Origin: Alviniconcha marisindica
Lineage: Eukaryota; Mollusca; Gastropoda; Provannidae
Direction: 5' to 3'
DNA: 64,000 nucleotides
Assembly (NCBI GenBank): GCA_018857735.1
Contig: JABMCL010002254.1
Location: forward strand, 353,501-417,500
Shown in pieces: positions 38,001-46,754 of the stretch (positions are counted from its first letter, which is position 1; each line of letters opens with the position of its first letter). The notes beneath the pieces are model-generated. The model made no database searches and was not told the DNA's origin. It saw only the letters and a list, made by a program, of their open reading frames with translations. The position numbers and the translations under genes were made by a program.

Positions 38001-40394
38001 ATGAATCAGTCTCTGAAATGTGCTATAAAATGGGTAAAACAGAGTTTAAAAATACATCTGACAAGAGAGGCAGTTCTTGATTGTAGCTAGTATACTATTA
38101 CTGGGTATTATGGGACATACAGTGCCTGACTTTGTGTGGACAACTCTATCAGTGGGACATTGTCAGATAGTGGGACACCAGAATTTTGACTTTGTGTGGA
38201 CAACTCTATCAGTGGGACATTGTCAGATAGTGGGACACCAGAATTTTGAAATAGTAAAATGACAGTTTTAAGCCTCTAGTTTTAACCTAAAGCTTATGCT
38301 GTGTTTTAAGATGTGCAGTCTTCTGTGGTATTGCAGCCAACTTCATAAAAGTGAGTGGGACAGAGGAAGGCAGGGGGCAGGGTAGAGGGGGAAGGGCAGG
38401 AGTGGGACAGAGGAAGGCAGGGTAGAGGGGGAAGGGCAGGAGTGGGACAGAGGGGCAGGGTAGAGGGGGAAGGGCAGGAGTGGGACAGAGGAAGGCAGGG
38501 TAGAGGGGGAAGGGCAGGAGTGGGACAGAGGAAGGCAGGGTAGAGGGGGAAGGGCAGGAGTGGGACAGAGGAAGGCAGGGTAGAGGGGGAAGGGCAGGAG
38601 TGGGACAGAGGAAGGCAGGGTAGAGGGGGAAGGGCAGGAGTGGGACAGAGGAAGGCAGGGTAGAGGGGGAAGGGCAGGAGTGGGACAGAGGAAGGCAGGG
38701 TAGAGGGGGAAGGGCAGGAGTGGGACAGAGGAAGGCAGGGTAGAGGGGGAGGGCAGGAGTGGGACAGAGGAAGGCAGGGGGCAGGGTAGAGGGGGAGGGC
38801 AGGAGTGGGACAGAGGAAGGCAGGGTAGAGGGGGAAGGGCAGGAGTGGGACAGAGGAAGGCAAAAGGGGATGACAGAGGAAGGCAGGGTAGAGGGGGAAG
38901 GGCAGGAGTGGGACAGAGGAAGGCAGGGTAGAGGGGGGAAGAGGAGGCAGGAGAGGGGGAAGGCAAAAGAGGAAGGCAGGGGGCAGGGTAGAGGGGGAAG
39001 GGCAGGAGTGGGACAGAGGAAGGCAGGGTAGAGGGGGAAGGGCAGGAGTGGGACAGAGGAAGGCGGGTGAGGGGGAAGGGCAGGAGTCAGAGGAAGGCAG
39101 GTAGAGGGGGAGGGCAGGAGTGGGCAAAGGGGGAGAGGAGGGGGGGGGGGGGAGAGGGAAGGAGGGGGAGGCGAGAGAGTGGGGGGGCGGGGGGCAGGAG
39201 AGAGGAGGAGGGGGAGAAGTGGGGAGTGGGGGGGGGGGTGGGGGGAATGGAGAGGGAGTGGGGAGAGGGGGGAAGGCATGGAGGGGGAGGGATGGGAGGG
39301 GACAGGAAGGCATGGTCAGGGGGGTGAGGGAGGAGCTGTGGGTAGGGTGAGTGATAAAAGGGACTGGAATGTCTGCAGGAAGGGCCTCGTTGGCCATTGT
39401 CTCTGGTGGGCTTCTCCATTGTGCTTAGGACTTCCATCATCATTGTACAACTCATTCTGTAACAAAACCACTTACACATTCATGTGCCTGTGGTTTACAA
39501 TGTATTTTATGTTAGGACTTCCATCATCATTATACAACTCATTCTGTAACAAAACCACTTACACTTTCATGTGCCTGTGGTTTACAGTGTATTCTATGTT
39601 AGGACTTCCATCATCATTATACAACTCATTCTGTAACAAAACCACTTACACTTTCATGTGCCTGTGGTTTACAGTGTATTCTATGTTCCTTCTGGAGTCT
39701 GTCTGCAAATGGGTTGTGTTTTTCCACAGGCAGAGGACGTGTTGACAATTTTGCAAAAAGCGCTTGGTGTTTACCCCAGTGTCGTGTGCGTGGAGGAGAA
39801 GGTAACAACACTGCAATGAGGGCCCCTTCTGTTTCTTTCTCTCATGCCCTTCTTTGATAAGGAAATTAACAGTTTTTTTGTGCATTTTTGTTTGATTACT
39901 GCTTAAAATCAGGATTTAAAAAAAGAAAAAAGAGAATCAGCATAGTAACTCTGTCAGAATGTGTAAAAGTACTGCTATGAACTTGTGTTTAGACAGCCAA
40001 GACTTTAGTGTTGTTCAGCAGTGCATGATGTACCACTTGTTTAGTAAGAGTAAAGAAGGAAAGTGGGGTTATGTAGACTATGAAATGCCACAAATATTAA
40101 CACACATAAACATACCTTGGTACAGATTGTTGACTGGTATAAAATGATGTGTTTCAGAAAACAAAGAGATTTTACTTGGAGCAGATTGAGATTTGTCTCA
40201 CCAAGTCATTCCAACCAACTGACTGCGAGGTTTCTCAACCATCTGCCGTCCAGTTACGTTCATTCTCTTCCATCCACAATCTGCTCTTTCGGCCCGAAAG
40301 AGCCCCTCACGCGCGTGTCTGGCAGCAGGATGCACTGCGTGGCAACGTGCACGGCTGTGGGTCAGAGGGAATTTACTACAAGCCCATGCCATAG
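18269..40394 (+). CDS. RNASET2: Ribonuclease T2, nine coding exons, complete
   Basis: This is a secreted or lysosomal acid endoribonuclease of the RNase T2 family, which cleaves RNA through a 2',3'-cyclic phosphate. Exons are 18269-18306, 20375-20486, 25118-25173, 28933-29005, 29781-29848, 35280-35393, 37938-37986, 39730-39801 and 40158-40394. All have GT/AG borders and matching phases, giving 819 nt and 272 residues (human enzyme 256). A signal peptide is seen at residues 1 to about 15 (MIAFVTLSLVALG). LTQSWPPAAC is at 35-44, CAS I WIIHGLWP at 63-70 with catalytic His66, and CAS II KHEWDKHGTC at 117-126 with Glu119, Lys122 and His123. N-glycosylation sequons are at Asn59, Asn82 and Asn141. 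The ATG directly follows TTTTATTTTCAG, implying an upstream non-coding exon. Introns 2, 3, 5, 6 and 7 are largely minisatellite. Confidence 0.95.
18310..20090. other. RNASET2 intron 1, no gene seen
   Basis: Contains mononucleotide runs, a (CA)n tract and AT-rich sequence. An open frame at 18752-18946 has no recognised similarity. Confidence 0.4.
20090..20300 (-). mobile_element. Short non-LTR RT tail relic, RNASET2 intron 1
   Basis: The minus-strand frame HHWNTLPVPPTLREFKTISS, FKSRL resembles the conserved polymerase tail. It sits about 75 bp before RNASET2 exon 2. Confidence 0.55.
20375..20486 (+). CDS. RNASET2: RNASET2 coding exon 2
   Basis: The acceptor is TTCTTTGTCCAG and the donor AATGAG|GTAGGG. 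It encodes residues 14-50, including SEEWNIMKLTQSWPPAAC, the conserved first strand of the T2 fold. Confidence 0.93.
20495..21070 (+). repeat. RNASET2 intron 2 minisatellite, 5' block
   Basis: A diverged ~39-bp unit (CATTCATGAGGTACATGTCA, ACACTGTCACACCACTTTG). It starts at the donor of exon 2, whose sequence AATGAGGTAG..ACACTGTC is an early unit. Confidence 0.85.
21300..22160 (-). mobile_element. Non-LTR retrotransposon relic with RNase H domain, RNASET2 intron 2
   Basis: On the minus strand, NKAIRLTPGTTKDTTTETMQ and LDLPLMQARQKVQQIK resemble the end of an RT domain. Past 21,833, a broken RNase H frame shows TADGSVTTDKAGWGFTIKQG and SSLTMEVEAVTHALCWITSQ. Multiple stops mark it as dead. Order RT then RNase H on the minus strand fits a Jockey/CR1-type pol. 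Confidence 0.75.
22151..22314. repeat. 41-bp repeat, 4 copies
   Basis: Core GCAGCTTTTAGCAGATTTGT, near identical, at the edge of the non-LTR relic. Confidence 0.9.
22320..23540. other. RNASET2 intron 2 interior, no gene seen
   Basis: Unique-looking sequence; the left part may continue the retrotransposon relic. Confidence 0.4.
23550..24160 (+). repeat. Degenerate ~150-bp satellite with TCAAGGTCA motif
   Basis: A diverged unit recurs about five times, anchored by TTCAAGGTCAAGGTCACA-like blocks near 23560, 23685, 23838, 24000 and 24137, followed by '(a/t)ccagagt(g/a)gcat' and 'TTTTGTAACCAA'. AAGGTCA resembles a monomeric nuclear-receptor site, probably by chance. Confidence 0.6.
24088..24314. 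repeat. 67-bp perfect inverted repeat with 93-bp loop
   Basis: Arm 24088-24154 and arm 24248-24314 are exact reverse complements by eye (e.g. GTAGCATAAGGAAGTATTCT). The transcript could fold into a long hairpin within RNASET2 intron 2. Confidence 0.85.
24535..25055 (+). repeat. RNASET2 intron 2 minisatellite, 3' block
   Basis: About 13 copies of a 39-bp unit with core CATTCATGAGGTACATGGTA, the same family as the 20.5 kb block. It ends about 60 bp before exon 3. Confidence 0.95.
25118..25173 (+). CDS. RNASET2: RNASET2 coding exon 3, CAS I motif
   Basis: The acceptor is GTGTTTCAG and the donor CTGTG|GTAAGA. It encodes KQQCKISSNITSWIIHGL with the catalytic His; the Trp codon is split with exon 4. 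Confidence 0.95.
25186..26600 (+). repeat. RNASET2 intron 3 minisatellite, 33-bp unit
   Basis: About 38 copies with core CACAGCTGTTCCCTGTCCTG, decaying after 26,400. It begins only about 12 nt after the exon 3 donor. Confidence 0.95.
26880..27250 (+). mobile_element. Non-LTR endonuclease-domain relic in RNASET2 intron 3
   Basis: The reading frame LGNIRLHFDSNSDHNVKSL with QHRGHTLDWLIASEDIS and LLSDHFVMSF matches the APE-type endonuclease domain of CR1-like elements (GDFNIHFD, GHTLDWLI, SDHF). It is truncated on both sides. Confidence 0.75.
27784..28782 (+). repeat. RNASET2 intron 3 second minisatellite, 35/39-bp unit
   Basis: About 27 copies with core GCTTGCTGGCTCCATACTGT. Two length forms differ by a 4-bp AGGC-type insertion. 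It ends 150 bp before exon 4. Confidence 0.95.
28933..29005 (+). CDS. RNASET2: RNASET2 coding exon 4
   Basis: The acceptor is ATCTTTGCAG and the donor GTGCAG|GTAAGC. It encodes PTESGTEGPNFCNDSWKF and a few more residues, the family's GPxFC and W-F-D segment. Confidence 0.95.
29060..29215. repeat. ~85-bp duplication in RNASET2 intron 4
   Basis: TCTGATTATCATGGTGGCT begins both copies, followed by a shared AGCTTCACTC(C/T)ATCACTG. Confidence 0.75.
29395..29512. repeat. ~50-bp repeat, 3 copies, RNASET2 intron 4
   Basis: Core AAAATCCAGATTTAAAATGT. Confidence 0.9.
29781..29848 (+). CDS. RNASET2: RNASET2 coding exon 5
   Basis: The acceptor is CTGTTGACAG and the donor TCCTG|GTGGGC. It encodes VLRPRLDMNWPSIIKDDKPE and ES; the Trp codon is split with exon 6. 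The donor is the first copy of the intronic repeat core. Confidence 0.93.
29847..32695 (+). repeat. RNASET2 intron 5 pyrimidine-rich minisatellite
   Basis: Several dozen units of about 45-62 bp. Core TGGTGGGCTGCTCTCTCCAC followed by poly-C, ATCTCTTTCTC and ACTCCTCA. Length variation sits in the C runs. The first unit is the exon 5 donor itself (CCTG|GTGGGCTGCT). Confidence 0.95.
32696..33220 (+). repeat. RNASET2 intron 5 34-bp minisatellite
   Basis: About 15 homogeneous units with core CATGGTGGGCTGCTGTCCAC, derived from the preceding array (same GGTGGGCTGCT), without its long C runs. Confidence 0.95.
33420..35272 (+). repeat. RNASET2 intron 5 39-bp minisatellite reaching the 3' splice site
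   Basis: About 45 units with core TTGTTTATCTGCACCACCAG then GTCAGTAAACAGAGAGG. Shorter ~28-bp variants and some dimers occur. The last unit turns directly into the exon 6 acceptor TTGTTTATCCCAG. Confidence 0.97.
35280..35393 (+). CDS. RNASET2: RNASET2 coding exon 6, CAS II motif
   Basis: The acceptor TTTATCCCAG is built from the end of the intronic array; the donor is GCACA|GTGAGC. It encodes KHEWDKHGTCATRLPALKDE and onward to FDLA. This is the catalytic Glu/Lys/His segment. Confidence 0.97.
35835..37620 (+). repeat. RNASET2 intron 6 minisatellite, 30- then 35-bp units
   Basis: The 5' part has core GGTGGCCATGGGCACCATGT; from about 36,700 the core is GCACCAGCACTGTATGACAT with GGCCATG. About 55 units in all, showing gradual turnover from one variant to the other. 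Confidence 0.93.
37938..37986 (+). CDS. RNASET2: RNASET2 coding exon 7
   Basis: The acceptor is TTTGTTCAG and the donor TACAAG|GTGAGT. It encodes LLAGSGISPSASRTYK, the family's GI-x-PS-x-x-x-Y segment. The split CA|A codon from exon 6 gives Gln. Confidence 0.9.
38131..38250. repeat. 60-bp tandem duplication, RNASET2 intron 7
   Basis: Two identical copies of a unit with ACAACTCTATCAGTGGGACA. Confidence 0.95.
38351..39345. repeat. RNASET2 intron 7 40-bp purine-rich minisatellite
   Basis: About 17 units with core GGCAGGAGTGGGACAGAGGA, then degenerate G/A-rich sequence from 39,120. Strong purine strand bias over about 1 kb. Confidence 0.95.
39427..39687. repeat. 87-bp repeat, 3 copies, just upstream of RNASET2 exon 8
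   Basis: Units start at 39427, 39514 and 39601, core AGGACTTCCATCATCATTAT. The array ends 42 bp before exon 8. Confidence 0.97.
39730..39801 (+). CDS. RNASET2: RNASET2 coding exon 8
   Basis: The acceptor is TTTTTCCACAG and the donor GAGAAG|GTAACA. It encodes 24 codons, AEDVLTILQKALGVYPSVVC and VEEK. Both ends are in phase 0. Confidence 0.9.
40158..40394 (+). CDS. RNASET2: RNASET2 terminal coding exon 9
   Basis: The acceptor is TGTGTTTCAG. It encodes KTKRFYLEQIEICLTKSFQP then TDCEV, the usual C-terminal Q-I-x-x-C-L and cysteine block. A further ~55 residues are less conserved, ending YYKPMP and TAG at 40392. The tail is somewhat longer than in vertebrate enzymes. Confidence 0.9.
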   Translation, partial: KTKRFYLEQIEICLTKSFQPTDCEVSQPSAVQLRSFSSIHNLLFRPERAPHARVWQQDALRGNVHGCGSEGIYYKPMP

Positions 40395-40437
40395 CAGTAA
40401 GACAGCATGTGCATCAGGGTGAACTGCCTCTCGCCTC

Positions 40438-41172
40438 AGGCTTGGAGTTCTCAACCTGACTGCACCAAACCAATCACCAGGTTGGAGTTCTCAACCTGAC
40501 TGCACCAAACCAATCACACGGTTGGAGTTCTCAACCTGACTGCACCAAACCAGTCACACGGTTGGAGTTCTCAACCTGACTGCACCAAACCAATCACACG
40601 GTTGGAGTTCTCAACCTGACTGCACCAAACCAGTCACACGGTTGGAGTTCTCAACCTGACTGCACCAAACCAATCACACGGTTGGAGTTCTCAACCTGAC
40701 TGCACCAAACCAATCACACGGTTGGAGTTCTCAACCTGACTGCACCAAACCAGTCACACGGTTGGAGTTCTCAACCTGACTGCACCAAACCAATCACCAG
40801 GTTGGAGTTCTCAACCTGACTGCACCAAACCAATCACACGGTTGGAGTTCTCAACCTGACTGCACCAAACCAGTCACACGGTTGGAGTTCTCAACCTGAC
40901 TGCACCAAACCAATCACACGGTTGGAGTTCTCAACCTGACTGCACCAAACCAGTCACACGGTTGGAGTTCTCAACCTGACTGCACCAAACCAATCACACG
41001 GTTGGAGTTCTCAACCTGACTGCACCAAACCAATCACACGCTTGGAGTTCTCAACCTGACTGCACCAAACCAATCACACAGTTGGAGTTCTCAACCTGAC
41101 TGCACCAAACCAATCACACGCTTGGAGTTCTCAACCTGACTGCACCAAACCAATCACACGGTTGGAGTTCAC
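40438..41172. repeat. 40-bp minisatellite after the RNASET2 stop, about 18 copies
   Basis: Core GTTGGAGTTCTCAACCTGAC. Very homogeneous, starting only about 45 nt after the stop, so it would lie in the 3' UTR. Confidence 0.95.
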
Positions 41173-41299
41173 AATCGGACTGCATATACAAATACAAATG
41201 TGTATAGAATATCATATTTAGGTTAATATGTATTATGTGAGTGCTCAGGCCATTGATGATTGCATGATAAATGTACATTATTATTATTATTAATTATTA

Positions 41300-41720
41300 A
41301 TCTAACTGCACCAAACCAACCACAGGGTTGGAGTTCACTATCTGACTGCAACAAACCAACCACAGGGTTAGAGTTCACAATCTGACTGCACCAAATCAAT
41401 CACAGGGTTGGAGTTCACAATCTGACTGCATCAAACAAATCACAGGGTTGGAGTTCACTATCTGACTGCAACAAACCAACCACAGGATTGGAGTCCACAA
41501 TCTGACTGCACCAAACCAACCACAGGGTTAGAGTTCACAATCTGACTGCAACAAACCAATCTCAGGGTTGGATTTCACAATCTAATTGCACCAAACCGAT
41601 CAGGGGGTTGGATTTCACAGTCTGACTGCATCAAACAAATCACAGGGTTGGAGTTCACAATCTGCATCAAACAAATCAGGGTTGGAGTTCACAATCTGAC
41701 TGCATCAAACAAACCTACTT
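41300..41720. repeat. Diverged relatives of the 40-bp array
   Basis: About 10 units with core GGTTGGAGTTCACAATCTGA, clearly the same family as 40438-41172 but mutated, separated from it by about 125 bp of AT-rich sequence. Confidence 0.9.
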
Positions 41721-41787
41721 TTTTCCAGTTTGTATTTTCCTCAACACACTAAACAAATTACTACCATACTGAACACTTTGAAACAAA

Positions 41788-41935
41788 ATGAATGTTCAGG
41801 CCTGAATACCTGTGTCTGCAGGAAGAAATGTTCAGGCCTGAATACCTGTGTCTGCAGGAAGAAATGTTCAGGCCTGAATACCTGTGTCTGCAGGAAGAAA
41901 TGTTCAGGCCTGAATACCTGTGTCTGCAGGAAGAG
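41788..41935. repeat. 36-bp repeat, 4 copies
   Basis: Core ATGTTCAGGCCTGAATACCT, identical units. Confidence 0.95.
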
Positions 41936-41939
41936 GCTG

Positions 41940-43048
41940 TTTGTGGGCAGTGCCAGTCAGTCAGGTAGGCTGTTTGTTGTCCTTGCTTCAGCTGCAGGGC
42001 TTACTGCCCGCCTTCAGCACTTAACACAGCTGCTGTGGCCCGACACAACTGCCTTTTCCTTATCAAACTTCATTCACTTGTGTTTATGCCACCAACAATT
42101 AAGCCTTCTCTAATTAAAATGTGGACACGGAATCCTGAGCATGCAAAATGCCAATGGTCTTAGTGCATGACATGCACAAGATGGTGAGACAGGCACTGAC
42201 AAGTCTGCTTAAGTGATGACTGAAGAACTGAACAATGACACTTCTGCCAGTCGCATCAGGGATTCGGCCTTGAACTCCCTATATACAGACCTCATAGGAA
42301 ACAAGGAGGCATAAGAAAAAGTTATCTATGCAAATAATGTTGATTTGCCTCTCACATTTCAGGGATTTTAAAGAAGCAGATAATATTTTGAGCACACAGT
42401 GTTTTGAGATATGTTTCTGTCTGGCTCTGTTGATGCCATTACTCTGAAGTAATTGGGCGCCATTCATTGTGTATATTACACATTCTGTGTCAGGCAGCTT
42501 GTCAGTGCTATTTTGGATGTGATGCAGTGAATTCTGCTTTGCTCAAGTGCTTAATAAATACACTTGTTACATATATGTCAGGGCCTTTGCTGATTGAATA
42601 TTTATACACGCCTAATGGACTGGTTGAATATTTATACACACCTAATGGACCTTGTATTGCATATATGATTGCATATTCAGACTTGACTTGAGGCAATATG
42701 GACACTGTTGATACTATTGATGCGTATGTTGATTTTTCCAGTATGGGTATGTGTGTTATTGTGCGCACACACATTTGTGTGTGTGTGTGTGTAGCATGGG
42801 GTGCTGTTGAAGTGTATTTTTTTCACAGGCCTGCGTATGCAAGACAGCTGCAGTCAGTCTTTTTCTGCATCAGTGCAGCTCAGAGACGTTCTCCTTTTCA
42901 GTAGTTTCTTTAAAGTGAGGATGCACACTCTTTATCTCATCCCATTAAGTTTCAATGATTCTAGCCCCCTTTGTGTTTTGAAAAAGGGGTTTATTTTAAA
43001 TGAACTGTCCATTTTGTACAAATAATATTGTGGCATGGAAAGTACGTG

Positions 43049-43050
<2 letters not shown>
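41940..43050. other. Downstream of RNASET2, no gene seen
   Basis: Low-repeat sequence with an AATAAA at 42553 and a short duplication (TTGAATATTTATACAC, near 42594 and 42623). It may be 3' UTR or intergenic. Confidence 0.4.
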
Positions 43051-43102
<52 letters not shown>

Positions 43103-43189
43103 GTAAGTAATTATTTTCAGTCCCTGTGCAGGCTGACAATGTGCTGATCCTGGCACACAGCCTGTGTCCTCAGAGGTTTTCATTGACAG

Positions 43190-43680
43190 CTGTAGTGCGT
43201 TGACTATGGCAGTGTATGGGATTTGTTTCCCGTAGACAGCTATAGTGTCTTGTTGACTGGTAGTGTGTGGGAGTCTTTCATTAGAAAGTATAGTGTGTTG
43301 ATTCTTGTAGTGCTTGAGAGTTTTTCAGTCAGCTGCTGTATTGCATTGTCTGTGCTAGTGTATAGGAGTTTTTCATTGAGTTTTACAGTAGACAGTATAG
43401 TGTGTAGACTCTGGTAGTGTATGGGAGGTTTTCAGTCAACAGCTGTAGTGAGTTGAATGTGGTAGTGTGTGGGAGGTTTGCAGTAGACAGTATAGTGTGT
43501 AGACTCTGGTAGTGTATGGGAGGTTTTCAGTCAACAGCTGTAGTGAGTTGAATGTGGTAGTGTGTGGGAGGTTTGCAGTAGACAGTATAGTGTGTAGACT
43601 CTGGTAGTGTATGGGAGGTTTTCAGTCAACAGCTGTAATGAGTTGACTGTGGTTGTGTTTGGGAGTTTTACAATGAAGAG
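43190..43680. repeat. ~95-bp repeat built from ~48-bp halves
   Basis: TAGTGTATGGGAGGTTTTCAGTC alternates with a GGGAGGTTTGCAGTAGACAG half; a (GT)n tract lies before it at 43058-43100. Confidence 0.85.
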
Positions 43681-44079
43681 GATAAGCATAGGAGTGATGT
43701 GGGTAGATCTGGTTGTTCTGGTTAATTTTTTATTGTTTGTGTCCATTCCTTTTTTTAAATATATTTTTCTTTAATCTGATATTGATAAATCAGATGGAAT
43801 GATGAACAATACCAGCAAGTCCCAGCTTTATATGCTTAATTGTTTATTTTTTTAAATTAACAAAGGTTTTGACTCTGAAAATTTGTGTTTGATGTTTGTG
43901 TTTTATGTTTTGTTTTATACTTGTATTTGGATTAATTTGGTAGGTTTGACTTTGAAAATGGGTTTGTATAGTATGACAAGAGTTTTGAAATGTGCATTTG
44001 ATTATGCCAGAGTTTATTTTCTTTAATGGAGATTTTGATTATGAGTCTTATTTGATTCTGAATGGTTGTACTTCTATTC

Positions 44080-44085
44080 AATAAA
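44080..44085 (+). terminator. Candidate polyadenylation signal
   Basis: AATAAA in the context CTATTCAATAAAGATAT, followed within 25-45 nt by a GT-rich stretch (GTGCTGTTGGCTCGTTTGT). It lies about 3.7 kb after the RNASET2 stop; an alternative AATAAA is at 42553. It is uncertain whether RNASET2 uses either one. Confidence 0.35.
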
Positions 44086-44444
44086 GATATAGCTTATTTC
44101 AGCAAGTGCTGTTGGCTCGTTTGTATAATTTGATGGTTGTTGGTGGCAGTAGTAGTGTTTTTGAAGTTGATTTATTGACGTTTTGTGTTGCATTTTAGAG
44201 GGGTGTTTTTAAGTGCCATGTCCTGTGAGCAGACCCCCCATACAGCTCCTGATTGCATTGCTCTTTCAAACTAAGGCCCAGCTTCTGGGAATGTCGGGTG
44301 ACCTTTACACACAAAAGCTGAAACTGAATGGCTGTCATGAAGACACAACACATACGTGCACACAGACACGTGTGCACACTGTCCCACACACACCATTAGG
44401 TTTCTAAGGCCCCAACTGCTGGAGAAAAATTATGCTGGAGATCA

Positions 44445-45640
44445 ATGTCTTTTCATTACCAGCCAGTTCCATTTGGTACAGTAGGTATTCTGCATAACCA
44501 GCCAGTTCCATTTGGTACAGTAGGTATTCTGCATAACCAGCCAGTTCCATTTGGTACAGGGTATTCTTTCATAACCACCAGTTCCATTTGGTACAGTAGG
44601 GATTGCTGCATAACCAGCCATTCCATTTATACAGTAGGTTTCTGCATAACCAGCACGTTCCATTTGGTCCCACACACACCATTAGGTATTCTGCATAACC
44701 AGCCGTTCCATTTGTACAGTAGGTATTCTGCATAACCAGCCAGTTCCATTTGATACAGTAGGTATTCTGCATAACCAGCCAGTTCCATTTGGTACAGTAG
44801 GTATTCTGCATAACCAGCCAGTTCCATTTGGTACAGTAGGTATTCTGCATAACCAGCCAGTTCCATTTGGTACAGTAGGTATTCTGCATAACCAGCCAGT
44901 TCCATTTGGTACAGTAGGTATTCTGCATAACCAGCCAGTTCCATTTGGTACAGTAGGTATTCTGCATAACCAGCCAGTTCCATTTGGTACAGTAGGTATT
45001 CTGCATAACCAGCCAGTTCCATTTGATACAGTAGGTATTCTGCATAACCAGCCAGTTCCATTTGATACAGTAGGTATTCTGCATAACCAGCCAGTTCCAT
45101 TTGATACAGTAGGTATTCTGCATAACCAGCCAGTTCCATTTGGTACAGTAGGTATTCTGCATAACCAGCCAGTTCCATTTGATACAGTAGGTATTCTGCA
45201 TAACCAGCCAGTTCCATTTGATACAGTAGGTATTCTGCATAACCAGCCAGTTCCATTTGGTACAGTAGGTATTCTGCATAACCAGCCAGTTCCATTTGGT
45301 ACAGTAGGTATTCTGCATAACCAGCCAGTTCCATTTGATACAGTAGGTATTCTGCATAACCAGCCAGTTCCATTTGATACAGTAGGTATTCTGCATAACC
45401 AGCCAGTTCCATTTGGTACAGTAGGTATTCTGCATAACCAGCCAGTTCCATTTGGTACAGTAGGTATTCTGCATAACCAGCCAGTTCCATTTGATACAGT
45501 AGGTATTCTGCATAACCAGCCAGTTCCATTTGATACAGTAGGTATTCTGCATAACCAGCCAGTTCCATTTGGTACAGTAGGTATTCTGCATAACCAGCCA
45601 GTTCCATTTGGTACAGTAGGTATTCTGCATAACCAGCCTG
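44445..45640. repeat. 39-bp minisatellite, about 30 copies
   Basis: Core GCATAACCAGCCAGTTCCAT; the variant site is GGTACAG or GATACAG. Unequal irregular units at the left end and near-perfect ones on the right. Open on both strands. Confidence 0.97.
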
Positions 45641-45644
45641 TTTC

Positions 45645-46750
45645 TGTTGGTACGTGTGTCTCTCTGGATAGTTGTTTTCCTTGTACAGTTGTGCTTTTTT
45701 TTAATTTTCACTATGTTCTCTTCTTCTTCTGTCCTATCTTATTCCATTACCTTTGCAAATACGTTTGTGACCTGTTCTCACCACCTGAGTCTTAACTCGG
45801 AGCCAGCTTACCGTGCTACAGGCAAAAGCAGCCAGTGGGGGTCTATCTGGGTGTTTTCAGATTTTTGCAAAAGTAAAGTCTATAAGCATTAAACTTTGGT
45901 GTGTTTGCACTGATATGCTCTGAAAAGTTGAATAAATCTGTTTAAAAACTTTTTATTCACCCTACCCGGCATCAATTTTGCACCAAGAGCATGGGATTAA
46001 AAACATTAACAAAATATATTAAAAGTTAACTATTGTTGAAATTTCAAGTCTCTTCAAGTCTCTTCAGGTGCCCTAATGTTTGATATGTTCTTGTGCCAAA
46101 ATTGGTAAAGATTGGTACATCTAAACCTCATGTTGCTAAGGATTAAACTAAGGAAAAACTACTCAATGCACAGTGAAAACTTTAAAAGCTGATTTTCTCA
46201 AAATGGCCTCTGACACACATGCAACCTTCAAAAACGTGTCACGTCCACATTTATTGGAGTAGAAATGTGATTTAAGTATCAAAATAATGAGCAGAACTTT
46301 CAGACTTGAGACATGCAGATGTCTCAAATTGCTAAATTTTAATTAAGACTCATGAGAATAGGTCACATTTTTTGTTCATTGTCTCTGGGCATAAAACACC
46401 AAGTTACTAACTTACTATGTGTGCATTTTACTATATCAAGGTTCAGTCACTTATTTCTTTCTTTGCCTGTTTGTTTGTTTGTTTGTTTTTCATTCCTTTT
46501 CCACTTACACATGAGTATGCTTTTACTTTTAATTGTCCTTTCTGCTTCTTTGCCCTGAATATGCTTACAAATTGATGATGGTTGACTGCCAAGCTGGGCT
46601 GGTGGGGGTGGGGTACAGGGCGGGGTAGAGGAGGGAGGGGTGTTGGAGGGGGCGGAGGAGAGTGGGGGTTGACATCAGCAGGCGATGCATCAGCTGATGG
46701 GATGAAAGCTGCCAGGCAATAAAGCAACTGTCCCATTATCCACACTACAT
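45645..46750. other. No gene seen
   Basis: Low-repeat sequence with an AATAAA at 45931. No exon with convincing splice borders was found. Confidence 0.4.
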
Positions 46751-46754
46751 CTGT

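Noticed and set aside
44569..45711. 380-codon repeat frame (WNWLVMQNTYC type)
   Set aside because: 39-bp repeat, open in two frames, no start context or splice evidence.
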